Source of the DNA: Omphiscola glabra
Taxonomy: Eukaryota; Mollusca; Gastropoda; Lymnaeidae
Direction: 5' to 3'
Length of the DNA: 64,000 bases
Assembly (NCBI GenBank): GCA_964017045.1
Contig: OZ024798.1
Coordinates: 24,517,347-24,581,346 of the forward strand
Shown here: positions 23,640-35,689 of the stretch, piece after piece
Layout of the letters: each line of letters opens with the position of its first letter
Numbering within the stretch: position 1 is the stretch's first letter
Notes under the pieces: model-generated
What the model was told of the DNA's origin: nothing
Seen by the model: only the letters and a program-made list of their open reading frames with translations
Databases searched by the model: none
Translations under genes and position numbers: made by a program

Positions 23640-24660
23640 ATCTAACACATAAGACATTTATTACTCGTGATGTCTTGAAGAGTTCTGTCCAATGCTTCCA
23701 TTTCCAACTTGTGAGCCATAGTGCACTCATCTTAAAGAATCACTTGCATTCCGTTATCACTTAAGCAGTATCACTCTGTTTTGAAATGTTGCACAAAGGA
23801 GTCTCAGAAGGATTTAAATTGAGATACAGTTTAAAAGCAGAGTGGGCTGTCATTCCCCCATCCAACTTAATAGCTGCGAGGAAGGGAAATACGTTGAGAT
23901 TTGTTAGTCTTTTATTACGCTTGCAAGCAATAGAGTAATAAAATAAATTCCTTGTTCCGTCTGGATTATCAAAACAGTAAAGCCGTCCAGAGTCTGGAGA
24001 ACGCTTATAGTTATAGATACTTCTACTACTAAATTGTTTTCCCTAGTGTTAATGGCTCAGACAATTTTCAAAACACCAGCTTGACAGCTAACAGTTCCAG
24101 GATTTTGTGCAAAGATCAATAATAGTGGCTTCTTCCAAAATACGGTCCCATTGAACGTCATCCTTCAATAAATCCAAAACTGGGCAAGTAAACTGACAAG
24201 TTACATGAACCTCTGCTGACACCACTTTGAGCTCTTCAAAGCAAGTGAGCCCTAGAGGCCTGTTAAGGAGTCGTAAGTAATATAAATCGTCGTTGTTTGG
24301 GTGTATAGTGTAGACTCTACCAAGTACTTGATCTTGTGTGACTCCTCGATGGCCACTGTTCGGGTGCACAGTGTACATTCTGCCAAGTACTGGATCTTGT
24401 TCGACACCTTGATGACCAGGTACGGTCTTCATCTGTTTTGTTTGGCTGAACTTGTTCTTCTAGAAATAATAAGCTGATACTGCACTGGTATATAGTCAAT
24501 GCCTCTTGCAAAAGAATCATCTGTGTAAAAAATACAACTAAAAAAGAGTGCCAGGAGAGTGGCACCATCTTTGTGATGAAGGCAGATGTAATATTTCACT
24601 TTCAGAATCGGCCACGGTGGCCCCATTATCACGTACAAACGGCCCAAATATCACCGGCAT
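23640..24660 (-). pseudogene. Helitron Pif1-like helicase fragment
   Basis: Reading the minus strand downward, 24088-24432 contains YTIHPNNDDLYYLRLL, then CFEELKVV, LLKDDVQWDRILEEA, which is the conserved linker just before the Pif1 helicase of Helitron proteins. A tandem duplication of about 66 bp repeats the YTVHPN block (24300-24430). Further down, at about 23830-23900, TAHSAFKLYLNLNPSE and TPLCNISKQS appear, then the Walker-B region with a decayed MAHKLEMEALDRTLQDI-like run at 23680-23740. Stops and frameshifts are frequent, and Walker A is not intact. It is a dead fragment in the intron of the minus Ig gene. Confidence 0.75.
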
Positions 24661-25136
24661 TGTGGACCTGGTGCACATTTGCAGCCCCCGTATATCACAG
24701 CCAGAACTTTAAAAATAGTCTTATTAAATGTCCCGGCACTTGTTTAGCGTAAGTATCAAAGGTATTTTCAAAGAAATAAGTCAACAAGTATTTTCTTAAT
24801 TTTGGTGAGTATGTGGGGCTGGTCATAGATATTTTTGTGTTGAAAAGTTCTTTTATCGCACCTGTTAATGGAAACCATGAGACCTTCGGCTGATATCTAA
24901 TTGAAAGCATAACTTTATTAAAAATAGTTAACACACAGCTTTACACTTTAAAGAAGCTTTTCATAAAATCTAAAAAATTGCAACGGTATTAATAATGTGT
25001 CCGACAGTCCCGCGGTGCACTCCCAGAGAACCCAAGAAAACAGTTGCAAAGATTAAAATTATAATTTAGGTTAATGTTAAAAAAAAGAAAAGTCTGCACA
25101 TAATAAATGAAGGCCATTTTAAAAAAAAATTATTTA
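24660..25136. other. no gene recognised
   Basis: Intronic sequence upstream of the helicase fragment. The minus ORF at 24695-24934 may be a further decayed piece of the Helitron, but no motif is certain. Confidence 0.35.
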
Positions 25137-25580
25137 AATTATTATTGTTATGTGGTTTATATAGCGCTAGGCTCACTGCGCTTCGTATAAAAATTAGCAA
25201 TTACTAAAACGTATACATTAAAAACAACAATTGAAAGTGAAAAGCTTGACCTTACCCACACAAGTACTATCTACCCCTTTCCAGCCATGGACAGCACTCA
25301 GCAGAATCGCGCGTTGTTTATCAGTCAGAGGAGGTGAGAATGAGTCGGTATAGTACAGTTAGAAGAGATGGGTCTTGGGGGCAGTTTTGAAGGCTGTGAT
25401 AATCGTTGTATTGCAGATGTGTAATGGAAGAGAATTCCATTGTTTTTGGCACAGAAATGTAAAGATCATTCACCATATGTTTTAGTGCGTGTTCTGGAAA
25501 CATAAATTAGTCGCGTGTCTTAGGAGGAACGAAGCTTTCGAAGGGGTGAATAGACAGATGTTCAGTAAGATAATTAACTT
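25137..25580 (-). mobile_element. 3'-end fragment of LINE family B (the 28.5-31.8 kb LINE)
   Basis: Starts with an ATT-rich tail and the agcgctaggctcactgcgc word, then follows the family B 3' end: ccatggacagcactcagcag, gggcagttttgaaggctgtga, gaagagaattccattg and the agaatagacag block. These are the reverse complement of the family B C-terminus. Truncated in the coding region. Confidence 0.8.
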
Positions 25581-25584
25581 CACT

Positions 25585-26060
25585 TTTGCTCGTGGCTGGC
25601 TGGCAAAATTTTCGGACGGCTTATTGACACACTTTCCGTCGATCTATCGAGCTGAAACTTGGCACATAGACTGATGGCTGATGACAACACATCTATCAAA
25701 ATTTCATCCCCACCCCGTTACCCCAACCTCCCAAATCTCATTTCTTTTTTCAAGCGGAATATTGAGGAAATATAATGAAACTGATTTCACGAAATAAAAT
25801 TCACTGTCGCTGCATTAAAGGAAATTTTTTTAAAAAACGTTTTATTGTAAGTTTTGTGCCCATTTTTTTTTAAGTTGGTGAAACAAATCTTCGGCGTTAA
25901 AGCGGGTGGGACATTGCAATATTAATATAGTTCAAGGGTGTGAAGAAAATGTGCAGTTGCGTGCCTTGAAGGGATGACTATTTGGATTTCTTATAAAGTA
26001 CTTTACTTGTAAGCACGTTTTGTCAAACTCTTTAGCGCGAACCCCCACCGATCGATATTA
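25585..26060 (+). repeat. dispersed repeat related to the 47.7 and 50.6 kb Helitron-like copies
   Basis: The words gagctgaaacttggcacata and gggtgggacattgcaatatt / tatagttcaagggtgtgaag resemble 47885-47920 and 50835-50875. No 3' hairpin plus CTAG end is evident, so this is an internal or divergent fragment. Confidence 0.4.
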
Positions 26061-26489
26061 CATTTTATAAAGGATTTTTTTTTAAAGTTCTTTTTTATTG
26101 GTAGATTAATGCTTTATTGCGTTATTTATACAGCTATCAATCAATAACGTTTAATTACGCGTTAAACCCGGCTTTCTGGAACGAATTAAGTTCGTAACCC
26201 GATGTACCACTGTATATATTTATATATATGGGATTCTTCCGTCTTCGCAAGACAATGGAGTAGCTATGGACACTTCATAAAAAGGCATCCAATTTAAAAG
26301 TACTTTAAAAAAAAAAGTAGAAAATATTTAAGAATTTCATAAACTGCATTACCCATAGAAAGTCAGTTTTTGTTGGTAATCATGCATTTTCACAGGTTGT
26401 CATCATATGGACGACGAATTCTCGAGGCGTCCGTTTAAATCTGAGTAATTATTGATTCTTTATGAACTTGATAATAAATGCGCACTTAC

Positions 26490-26692
26490 CTGTACTATTT
26501 TTTTATTAGAGTAGTTACAGGAAAAAATTGTCAAACGCATTGATTCGTTTTGAGACAGTTTAAAAATATTCATAGTAATCAGTAATTTAGGCAGAGGTTG
26601 GCCACCAGACGCCACGTTCCAGTTGCAATTGATCAGGAACTTATCTCCATCTTTCACTGTAGACCTGTCCAACACGTGGTTGAATCCAGTTG
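26490..26692 (-). CDS. first-half Ig-domain exon of minus-strand Ig gene
   Basis: On the minus strand the acceptor ttcccttcag precedes base 26692 and the donor CAG|GTAAGT follows base 26490. The 203-bp exon enters in phase 1 and leaves in phase 0. It encodes TGFNHVLDRSTVKDGDKF, then LINCNWNV (B-strand Cys, Trp two residues later), PKLLITMNIF, and an extra Cys in FSCNYSN before KKIVQ at the splice. The entry phase (1) and exit after a Gln codon mirror the plus-strand exon 54490-54671, which ends in PLQ. Together with 14904-15102 it would form one Ig domain with the F-strand DAGVYGC. An N-x-S site (QNESM) and an NYS site are present. The upstream signal exon should lie at higher coordinates on the minus strand but was not found. 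Confidence 0.75.
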
Positions 26693-26759
26693 CTGAAGGG
26701 AATAAAAATTATTGACATTAGCAGGGTTGCCTACTAAATCAAATGAAATATACGACAGA

Positions 26760-27080
26760 TTATTAACATGTCCAAAACTCTTACCGACAAACAAAATTCA
26801 TTTTTACGGATATTTATTTTCTTAGTGTCCTTTTTAACGGATATTTATTTTCTGAAATGTCTCATTTTTACGGATAGTCTAAAGAAATTTAAATGCAAGG
26901 CATATGAAATAATAATAACTATTAGCTTACTGAATACCACGGCACCACATGTAAATATAACATCTATACCTAGACATCTTAATCTATTTTATATATCCAT
27001 CTATTTATGATAAATGGTAGGTTTTCAATTTAAAGATTGGCAAATGCAGACAATTGCTACCGAGAGGTCTCACATGGTCG
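26760..27080. other. intron or upstream sequence, nothing recognised
   Basis: AT-rich; the plus ORF 26768-27010 contains a tandem-like repeat of a tacggatatttattttct word and no domain. Confidence 0.35.
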
Positions 27081-27915
27081 TCATCTTGGGTGCCACGACC
27101 CGTGAACTCTTATATGTTCACGGGTCGCGGCAACCAAGATGGCGGCCGTGGAAAAATAAAATAACTCACGTTTGCTAAAATTAGGAATAAAACGTTACAA
27201 TTAAAAAATGTGATAAATGAATTCCTAAACCCAACGTGAACCATAAATCTATCACTAAACGTAATATGAACCCTAAATCTATCCCCCAACCTAACCCGAA
27301 CCCCAAATCTAAACCTAACCTAGGTTTTGACCACATCGGAACCTGGGTTTTGACCCTATTGGAACCAGGGTTATGACCCTGAAAACTAGGAAAATAAACA
27401 AAGAAAAAAATGGCCAAAAATAATTATAAAATAAAGAAATAATTAAAACCCACGTTAAAGTTTCATGGAATACACTTTTACACACTTTATTTCAGGCTTA
27501 CACACATTATTTCAGGCGTACACACATTATTTCAGGCTTACACACATTATTTCAGGCTTACACACATTATTTCAGGCTTACACACTTTATTTCAGATTCC
27601 ACCAAAAATAATATCCACAACAATGAATAAAATAAAGTGCCTTTCCTTCAAAGTCTCTTTTGAAATATGGCGGACCAAATAAATCATGATAATCAGACAA
27701 CCGATGAAATATTAAAATTATAATTAATGAACCAATACAACTTTGTCATCGTCATATTAATGAAACTGTAACTCTATTTTTAAAAAAATAAGAGCTGTGA
27801 AACATGCAAAAAACACACAAAAGAATTCACGGTGCTATCTCTCCAAATTAGCCAAAAAAATATTTTAAAAATAAGGGGAGTGAATCCACGCAAATGACGT
27901 CATGGCTCCATAACT
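27080..27915. mobile_element. MITE-like element with long terminal repeats, copy of the 51.8-52.6 kb family
   Basis: The right end (aaggggagtgaatccacgca aatgacgtca) is the same as at 52521-52550, and the internal block with gggttttgaccctattggaacca, the tttcatggaatacacttttaca stretch and tataattaatgaaccaata also matches 52110-52470. The left part begins near a 60-bp palindrome (27081-27140). An internal 20-bp tandem (tacacacattatttcaggct, six copies, 27478-27595) is expanded here relative to the other copy. Confidence 0.7.
27478..27595. repeat. 20-bp tandem repeat (tacacacattatttcaggct)
   Basis: Six copies with few changes inside the MITE-like element. The related copy at 52280-52310 has a single unit, so the expansion occurred after dispersal. 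Confidence 0.9.
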
Positions 27916-28120
27916 AAGGATCAGCCTTTTGCAACTATTTAAAATTAAAGAACTCTGTTGATGGTATCTGTTAATTAATACTTACATACATCCATTAAGA
28001 AGAATGAACTCGAGAGATATTTTAAAAGGTATTCCATGTTTATATTTGATACCATTTACTCAAATTCTCAAATAATTTTTAAAAAACAAAAAAACTGGGA
28101 AAGGAAGTTACGTCAGCAAG

Positions 28121-28512
28121 AATGGACTACGATTAGTCGATTGTTTTGTCACGTGATACGTGTAAAAACAAGTAATACTTCCGGTAGGCTGTCTGCAACA
28201 CACTAGTAGCGCACAAATTTTTCTTCAAACAACTTTTTTCCTTTAATCATGACTGATTTATAATTATTGTCACATTTAATGAATGCCATTTAAAGAAACG
28301 CGTGTATTCAAGAATATTTTGAAAAGTAAAATTTTAATAAACACTGGGGAAGCGCTGATGGAGACAAACATTTTGCTTTAGAATTAATGATAATGGCAAT
28401 GGCTGATCAGCTGTTTATCTGTTGTTATGTGTTGTTATGTGTAGCAGAAAGCCTACTAATGGCTGGTGCGTATCACGTGACAAAACAAGGAAGTGACTAA
28501 TCGTAGTCCATT
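28121..28512. mobile_element. short TIR transposon (MITE), 392 bp
   Basis: The left end reads AATGGACTACGATTAGTCGA and then TTGTTTTGTCACGTGATACG. The right end is its inverted copy with an inserted GGAAG (cgtatcacgtgacaaaaca, then gtgactaatcgtagtccatt). No coding capacity. The ends carry a CACGTG palindrome. The inferred target duplication is not clear. Confidence 0.75.
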
Positions 28513-28554
28513 ATCTCATATATTAAAAAATATTACGTCATCAAAGTAAATTAT

Positions 28555-31500
28555 TATTATTATTATTATTAGGGGTAGTTTTCTATAGCGTGGTACCCCA
28601 GCCTAGGGCTGGGCACACCACGCTGTACATACAAATTAAAATGAACTTAAAAAATATAAATTAAAAACCAACCATTCCATATCAGTTTACATGTGAAGCC
28701 ATGGACGGCACTCCGCAGCATCGTTTAACTTTCAGAGGGGGAATCAGTCAGGATAGTAAAGTTTAAAGAGGTGTGTTTTGAGTGCAGTTTTGAAGGCTGT
28801 GATGGTTGATATATTTCTGATGTGTAGTGGAAGAGAATTCCATTTTTTAGGGGCACAGTAAGAGAAAGATCTTTCACCGTATGTTTTTGTGCGAGTCTTA
28901 GGGACAGAAAGAATACGATCGTCTGCAGAGGAGCGAAGCTGTCGAAGGGGTGAATAGACAGAGAGAATTTCGGTTAGATAGGAAGGGCAGGAATTCGAGA
29001 AAAAGTTGTGGCACAGAACAGAGAGTTTATAATCAATCCGTGCTTGTACAGGGAGCCAATGAATTGAATGAAGTAGTGGTGTGACGTGATCACGTTTTTT
29101 TGCCTTTAAAACTAGCCTAGCAGCTGAGTTTTGAACCTTTTGTAATCTTTCTAAGAAGTGTTTTGGTGAGCCTGACAGAAGAGAGGTGCAGTAGTCAAGA
29201 CGAGAGAGAACAAGAGCACAGACTAAGGTTTTTGTTGCACTAACTGTGAGGTAGTGGCGGATGGAGCTGATCTGACGGATAGCAGTGTATGCAGAGCGAC
29301 AAATGTGAGATATATGTTTATCAAGAGACATGCTGTTAGACAGAATATAACCAAGATTCCTAGTTGAGTATGTAAACTGTATGTCTGAGTTACCTACTTG
29401 AAATTAGGTGGGAAGAGCTGAGTTAGAGGATGATTTGTGATCATGAATAAGAAGTGCTTCCGTTTTGTCATCGTTAAGTTTCAACTTGCTGAGTGTCATC
29501 CATGACTTGACATCACCAATATACTCCTGCAAAGTCCGGACAGCTGAATCGACAAGAGAGGGATGGGTATGCTTGTATAGTTGCGTATCATCCGCGAAAG
29601 ACTGGCTCTCCACCTAAACCAAGACAAAACAGAACCAGAAATGCCAAAGTAATTTTCAAGCGTTTTGTAAAGGGTTTCATGGTCGACAGTGTCAAAGGCC
29701 GCACTGAGGTCCAAGAGGATCAGGAGGGAGACATCACCACTGTCCAATGCAAGCAAGAGGTCATTGGTGACTTTCAAGAGAGCCGTCTCAGTGCTATGGA
29801 AAGGTCTATAGGCTGATTGATTAGGACTGTGAAGAGAGTTGTCATTTAAGTAAGCAAAAAGTTGTTTTAGAACTAGTTTTTCAATGACTTTAGACAAAAA
29901 TGATAAGTTAGATACAGGTCTATAGTTTTGAAAATTATTTTCATCCAGACAAGGCTTCTTAAGCAATGGTTTGATGACAGCTGACTTACAAATAGATGGA
30001 ACAGTGCCCGAAGACAAGCTTTCATTGACTATGTTGGTTATCGTTGGGAGCAAATAATCTAACGACTCAACCAACAGGGGGGGTGGGGATGGGGTCCAAA
30101 TAACATGACGTAGGCTTAGACTTCAGAATAGTAATTTTGACCTCCTGTTCTGAAACCGGCTTAAAAATTTCGAAATGTGAACTAACACAAGAAAAGGGTG
30201 GCAATTCTAAGGGGGGTATGTCAAGAAAATCAAGATCAGCGCGGATGACAGCAACTTTGCTTGTAAAGAAATTGCAGAACACATCTGGTTGCTGGGGCAA
30301 CGGATACACTGAAGGAAGAGCAATTCCTTTGTTACTCTCTCTGAGATTGCTACAAACATCGAACAACTGCTTGCCGGTTTTACCCATAATTATCTTTTGG
30401 CTAAAATACAAAGTCTTTGCTCGACAAACAATTTTGGTCACACGTTTCTTGGCAGCATAATACATCTGCCTAAAAACAACAAGACCTGACCTAAGCCACT
30501 TCTTTTCCGCACTACGCCGCTCTTTCTTGGCACTGCGTAGTTCCTCCCTTATGGTTGCATACCAGGGAGCTGACCGTGCTGACCTAGCATTACGGTGGGT
30601 TAGGGGGGCATGCCGTTCAAGCACAGTGCGCAATGCACTGTGTAGTGTTTCCAAAGTAGGGCAGAGGGCAGGGGACACTTCCAAACTCAGATCACGCTTA
30701 AAGGCATCCCTATTTATAGTACACAAACTGCGGACCTCCCTGGACTGAAGGAGAGGAGAGGGTGCATTAACGTTAAGCTCACAAACAACACAGAAGTGGT
30801 CTGAGGAAAGCTCTTGAGTGACTGAAGTAGAGGTAACTACAAAATCATGAGGCCTATGTAGCACCCAATCAATAATATGTCCACGATTATGAGTCGGTAG
30901 GTCGACTAATTGCTTAAGACTAAATAAGTCCAAAAGATCAATCAATTTAGCAGTGGAGGGATTCTGTGGCTGGTCGAAGTGAATGTTCATATCCCCCACT
31001 ACAATATAAGTGCCAGCCAATGTGTTGCAATGATCCAGCAGATCCGGGAACTCCCGATGAAACACAGCATCAGTAAGTTTTTTTTCCTGCTAGGGCAGAT
31101 GCGATAAATGCATATAAAATGAACGATCTGCTGGGGCACCGACAAGGTAAGTTGAACCGCTTCAAACGATGTGTGAGCAAACGACTGTGACAAAGGCTAG
31201 ATAACGGGACAACGTGTCCTTATAGATGACAGCAAGGCCACCACCACGAGTTGCACGAGGAAATGATCTGGCAGAATAACCAGGGGGAGCGAGATCGGTA
31301 CATTTTCCTTCATCGCCAGTCAGCCGAAACCAGGTCTCCTGGATAAACAGAATGTCAATCCGCCTATCTTTGATAAATTCGGAGACTGCGATACGTTTCT
31401 CACAAGAGCCAAGCGACTGAGCGTTAAATGAGGCGATGCGAAGCTGTCTGTTGCTGGAAGGTGGAGAGGTGTCGATGTGAATGAGGTTGTTTGGGTTAGA

Positions 31501-31850
31501 AAAGCATTGAGTAAATCTTGAGGATGAAGGATTGCCATGTTGTTTTATTTTTATTTTCCGTCTACCACCACGATGGGTACGTTTCCGGGGTAGGCCTCGA
31601 CCAATGGAAAGTTCCTTCAGTCGACACACGAGGTCAGCGGTCAAGTGCGTACGCTGGACATTCATTGACAATAGGCGATCACGTGTGCATATCAGAACAT
31701 GTCGATTACCTTCGTGGGGTCGGAGTGTGTCACCAGCAGCTTGCATGATTGTCCGGTCAACAAGATAGCGGCAATTTTCACAGAGCTTCACAACGAAGAA
31801 AAGCCAACAGTATAAGTCTGAAGTTGGGAGGGACAAAAAACGTAACTCGA
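28555..31850 (-). pseudogene. near full-length dead LINE family B (CR1/L2-like)
   Basis: The minus strand reads 5' to 3' from 31840. An N-terminal segment (31836-31162) has RTHLTADLVCRLKELSIG, then GLPRKRTHRGGRRK, typical of the leader of CR1/L2-type ORF2, then the endonuclease start RIASFNAQSLG and QETWFRL. The 31065-30067 frame has GDMNIHFDQPQN, DFVVTSTSVTQELSSDHFCV (SDH motif) and the linker. The RT frame 30074-29496 has KSAVIKPLLKKP, NYRPVSNLSFLSKVIEKLV and LLDLSAAFDTVDH (first catalytic Asp). The block that normally carries PQGSVLGP is missing: the sequence goes from the WF-x-x-x stretch straight to SFADDTQLY (29613). The C-terminal ORF 29331-28744 reads SRLDYCTSLLSGSPK, LARLVLK-type and PKKWNSLPLHIRN. 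Frameshifts at about 31100 and 30070. The 3' end has an (ATT)n tail and a ctaggctggg-type hairpin. Confidence 0.92.
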
Positions 31851-32270
31851 TGAAAGCAGCGATCCATGGCGAATATCACGATATAAATATATTGAGAATC
31901 AGGCTAACACACATTAAAAGTACTATATGATCTAGAGCTCGAGCCTATACATGCCTGCAAGGCGTAGTCCCGTTCTCTAGACAGTTCTTAGTGTCCCGAA
32001 TTGAATGTTTATTATTATAACAATAATTATTGAACACTTTCCTATTTTTTTTAACAATTTCGGTACACATAAGTATCTAAGGCAGCCATCTTGATGCTCG
32101 CCGAAAGTACCATTAAATGCATTAATCTTGACAGAAATGTCCACAAAGGAAATGCATGGCGTCAAAAATAGTAATGAGGGATATCCACCTATACTTTCGA
32201 TCAATTTGCATGATGTCAATGTATTAGCCGGTGAGAAATAATCCTAAACCAAATGAAAATACAAAACAAA
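31850..32270. other. no gene recognised
   Basis: Short AT-rich stretch between the LINE family B 5' end and the LINE family A tail. Confidence 0.4.
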
Positions 32271-32274
32271 GCGT

Positions 32275-32990
32275 CTTCTTCTTATATTTCTTCTATATAT
32301 TAATGGCCCACGATCAATGCATTGATCATGTTGGCTCCTATGTATGTAGAGGGGAGTAGCAATGTTTCTGTCCCTGGCATTGAGAAGGATATTTCAGGGC
32401 TACTCAGCGAGGGTATTATGAACTGGGGGGCTGGGACTGGAAGACAGGAGGCAATAGACGCAAATGTGTCAAGTGTTGTCGCATCAACTGTTCCTTTTGG
32501 AAGCTTGTTCCAGTCCCTGATTGCCTTTGGCAGGAATGAGCAGCTCCAGTACTGTGACCACATATGCCAGTCATGAGTGGAAATTTACGCTTGTGTCAAA
32601 TATGTCTTCGTCGAATTTTTGCGAATTGTGTTGCAGGACAAAGTGCCCAACAGAGGGTTTGAAACGTGCAAAAATGTGTAGAATGTTCTCCGCTATTGGC
32701 AAGAGGTGCGTTCAGTGGTTAGGCCCTTTTAGGATCACGTGAAAAGGTCTTATTTCAAAGGTCCTTTTGTGTGCAGATAGCAGTGGGGGCAAAACTCATT
32801 GGAAGGCCACGGCTGCGATTTAATGACTTTGCATAAGGAACATGAGGCAAGCCAACATAGAAATTAACGAATGGGAGATCATCACTTCGGATCTTTACAG
32901 CTGGGGAGCATAATTTTATGAAGGAGTCATACGGACAGAAGATGCGTGAAACGAAGCCCGCGCAACAAAACGGGCATTAGCTAAGGTCAT
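32275..32990 (-). mobile_element. LINE family A 3' end plus further decayed LINE-like sequence
   Basis: 32275-32580 is the reverse complement of the 18.7-19.07 kb tail: a CTTCTTCTT tail, a ggcccacgatcaatgcattg palindrome, ggctcctatgtatgtagag, then cattgagaaggatatttcag, and gttccttttggaagcttgtt (the conserved DWNKLPKGT peptide on the minus strand: the ORF 32300-32563 contains IRDWNKLPKGTVDATTLDTF). Beyond 32580 similarity fades; GRPRLRFN-type words on the plus strand hint at another LINE tail but are not secure. Confidence 0.75.
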
Positions 32991-33211
32991 TTTTTAACCA
33001 GGAGTCAAGGTTATCATGTGAGAAGTGCAGCCGAGACTGCCATCATTCCATCTGGTTGTCAACAAACAACTGAGTAATCATTCAGTGCATACAAAGTTAA
33101 TTATTTTAGAATTTATTTGACACCAGTTTTTTTTAAGACACGACTGCTTTGCTAAGTGCTGGCCTCAAAGACATCAGACTAAATGCTTTTTTTTTTAATC
33201 TGAAATAATTA

Positions 33212-33212
<1 letters not shown>

Positions 33213-33300
<88 letters not shown>

Positions 33301-33301
33301 C

Positions 33302-33367
<66 letters not shown>

Positions 33368-33541
33368 ATATCTATCTATATATCTATCTGTCTATCTAAC
33401 CATATATCTAACCATATATCTTCCATCCATCCATCTATCCATCCATCTATCCATACATCTACCCATCCATCCATTATCTATCTATCTATCTATCTATATA
33501 TATATATATATCTATCTATCCATCCATCCATCCATCCATCC

Positions 33542-33600
<59 letters not shown>

Positions 33601-33601
33601 C

Positions 33602-33657
<56 letters not shown>

Positions 33658-33670
33658 ATCTTATTATCTA
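33213..33670. repeat. long (TATC)n microsatellite
   Basis: About 450 bp of mostly TATC units with interspersed CATC and ATAT blocks, and a TTTC end. Length polymorphism is likely. Confidence 0.97.
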
Positions 33671-33714
33671 TTTATTATCTATCTATTATAAGGATTTAGG
33701 ACGGTAAATTTACG

Positions 33715-33840
33715 TCCTAATATCTCCCCCCACCCATCCTGGGGAAGCGTCGGACGCCCTATAATAGGGGGTTCACATTCGGTTTCCATCTCGCAACCCG
33801 CTTGCGAAGTTGCTGGGACGAAATGGTTACCTAGGACTAA
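33715..33840. repeat. GC-rich islet, unidentified repeat
   Basis: GC-rich block with cgtcggacgcc and acccgcttgcgaag words, ending in gctgggacgaa like the islet at 5590-5830. It could be part of a dispersed SINE or transposon; no RNA-polymerase-III promoter is obvious. Confidence 0.3.
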
Positions 33841-34905
33841 CTTTCTCGGGGCTTTTTTCTTTTTGATTCTGGTAAAACTTTGAAATATTTAGAAAATGTA
33901 ATTATTATAATTAAGTTTGTTTTTCCGTTTGCGTTTAACATGTAAAGTGATGACAGCAGTGTTTTGTGTGGAAACCGTTTTGTTTTCTTTCTTTTTTTGG
34001 TTGAAAATTCATTTATTAACACGATAGTTAACCACCAAAAGGTTCAAATAAAAAAGAAAGCCAGATTACTATTTAGTAAAAATAAGTAAAAAATTATATC
34101 TCAAGCAGAGTCGTCGCTCAACTATTCGAAGCCCCCTTTGCAACTTTATATTTAGTCCCCCCCCCCCCCACATTGCATTAAAAATGATACCTGAGAGAAT
34201 ATCCACATCACATCTTTAAGTCCTTAAAATCCCTTAGGCCCACGTGATAATTCTATGGTTAAGGGATATCTACATTTTTTTGAAGTTGGCATCTGTTCCG
34301 TTGCTCTCCAATTAAGTGTAGAATGTTGCAAAACTAAAGTAAATTAATTTTTACAAGGCATATTAAAAATTTTCTGGTGACTAACAAAATTTAAGAGGCA
34401 GTAATAACTAGGAAAAAGGGATACCCTCAAGGGCGCCACAATTGGAATGCATTTAGTTTATGTCTTTGATCCTTATTATGGCTAATTTTGGCGCCTACCA
34501 GACGAAAGTTTGAAATGTCACCTAAAAACTCACAAAAGTATCTTAAAGAAACCCCGAATTCAAGTATGCTCAAAAATACCCCCTTGCATTTTGGTGACTG
34601 TCTTCAGCACCATCAATTTATGCACTGCATTCCTTCATGATAATCATTTTTACAGTATGAATTTGACAATAAGCTTTTGCCAAATGATTGCGATAGGGCA
34701 CGCCATAACCGGGGTAAATTCAGTTTATGAATGGCACTGGCATCAAATTGCCTCCACAGACCCTTAAAAATGAATTTTCCCTGATCAAAAGTCTAATAGA
34801 AACATTGAATTCAACTATGCTCCAAAAGGTGCCTCTTCATTTTTTAAATAATAAAAAAAGTTCTGGGGAGAAGGCTCCCTAGTCACCTCTACCACTCAAG
34901 ATCCA
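33841..34905. other. no gene recognised
   Basis: AT-rich with a C-run at 34158-34170. Plus ORF 34510-34767 has no domain. Confidence 0.35.
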
Positions 34906-34909
34906 TCTT

Positions 34910-35640
34910 ACTTACTTACTTATGGATTTTAACCGTCTGGGCCATAGGCCGTCTACAAGAATTTTCCATTCATCTCGGTCATGTGCTTTCCTTTCCAGTT
35001 GCTTCCTGGTGTATCCTATACTTTGTGAGTCTGCCACTAACTCGAGTCTACACGCATTCTTAGGTCTTTCTGACTTTTTTCCCCGGTGGATTTCATAATA
35101 GGGATTGTATGGTGACGTTATCTGTGGTTTGCGGAGAGTGTGCCCTTTCCACATCCATCTTTTCCTTACGAAGTTTTAACCAATAGGCTTCTGGTATGTC
35201 CTATCTAGTAAGTCTTTGTTTATGGTTGTGTTTGGCAATTTGTGTTCAGGATCTTTCTAAGTCAAGTGTTTATGAATGTCTGTACTCTCTGCGTAATGTT
35301 CGCTGTTGTTCTCCAAGTTGCAACTCCGTAGAGTAGGAACTGTTTTGACATTTGTGTTGAAAATTGTGACTTTAGTTTGAAGTGTCAGCTCCCTTGACGC
35401 TCTTATTTTCTTTAACAGCACACATTCCGACCGGGCGTTTTCTCATTTTAGCCCTGACATCCGCTTCGGATCCACCATTTATGTCAATGAGTGGTGCTTA
35501 AGTGTGTGAAGGCCTCCACTTCTTCCAGTGCAATTCCTGTCAGAGAGATATGCTCTTGGTTGGCTGAGTTTACCTTCATGATCTTTGTATTGCTTTTATT
35601 TATATAAAAATAAAGGCAAGATTCATCTTCGTCCTTGATT
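34910..35640 (-). pseudogene. LINE C-terminal fragment (endonuclease-RT, RTE-like)
   Basis: The minus ORF 35154-34912 reads MWKGHTLRKPQITS, then PKNACRLELVADSQSIG, KQLERKAHDRDEWKILVDGL, which corresponds to the conserved tail of endonuclease-RT LINEs (GH-x-x-R, then GRPK-x-x-W, then the AQDR-x-x-W-x-x-L-V block). Upstream in another frame QTFINT and a degraded LRKILNTNCQ block follow the usual order. Many stops; no catalytic motif in the fragment. The plus-strand tail ends in a (CTTA)n word. Confidence 0.7.
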
Positions 35641-35689
35641 TCTGCCCTCTATCCCGATGAAAACGATCGCTGGTTTTGGTGAAGATTGA

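Noticed and set aside
30137..31768. Plus-strand ORFs at 30.1-31.8 kb
   Set aside because: They are antisense shadows of the minus-strand LINE, which has clear motifs.
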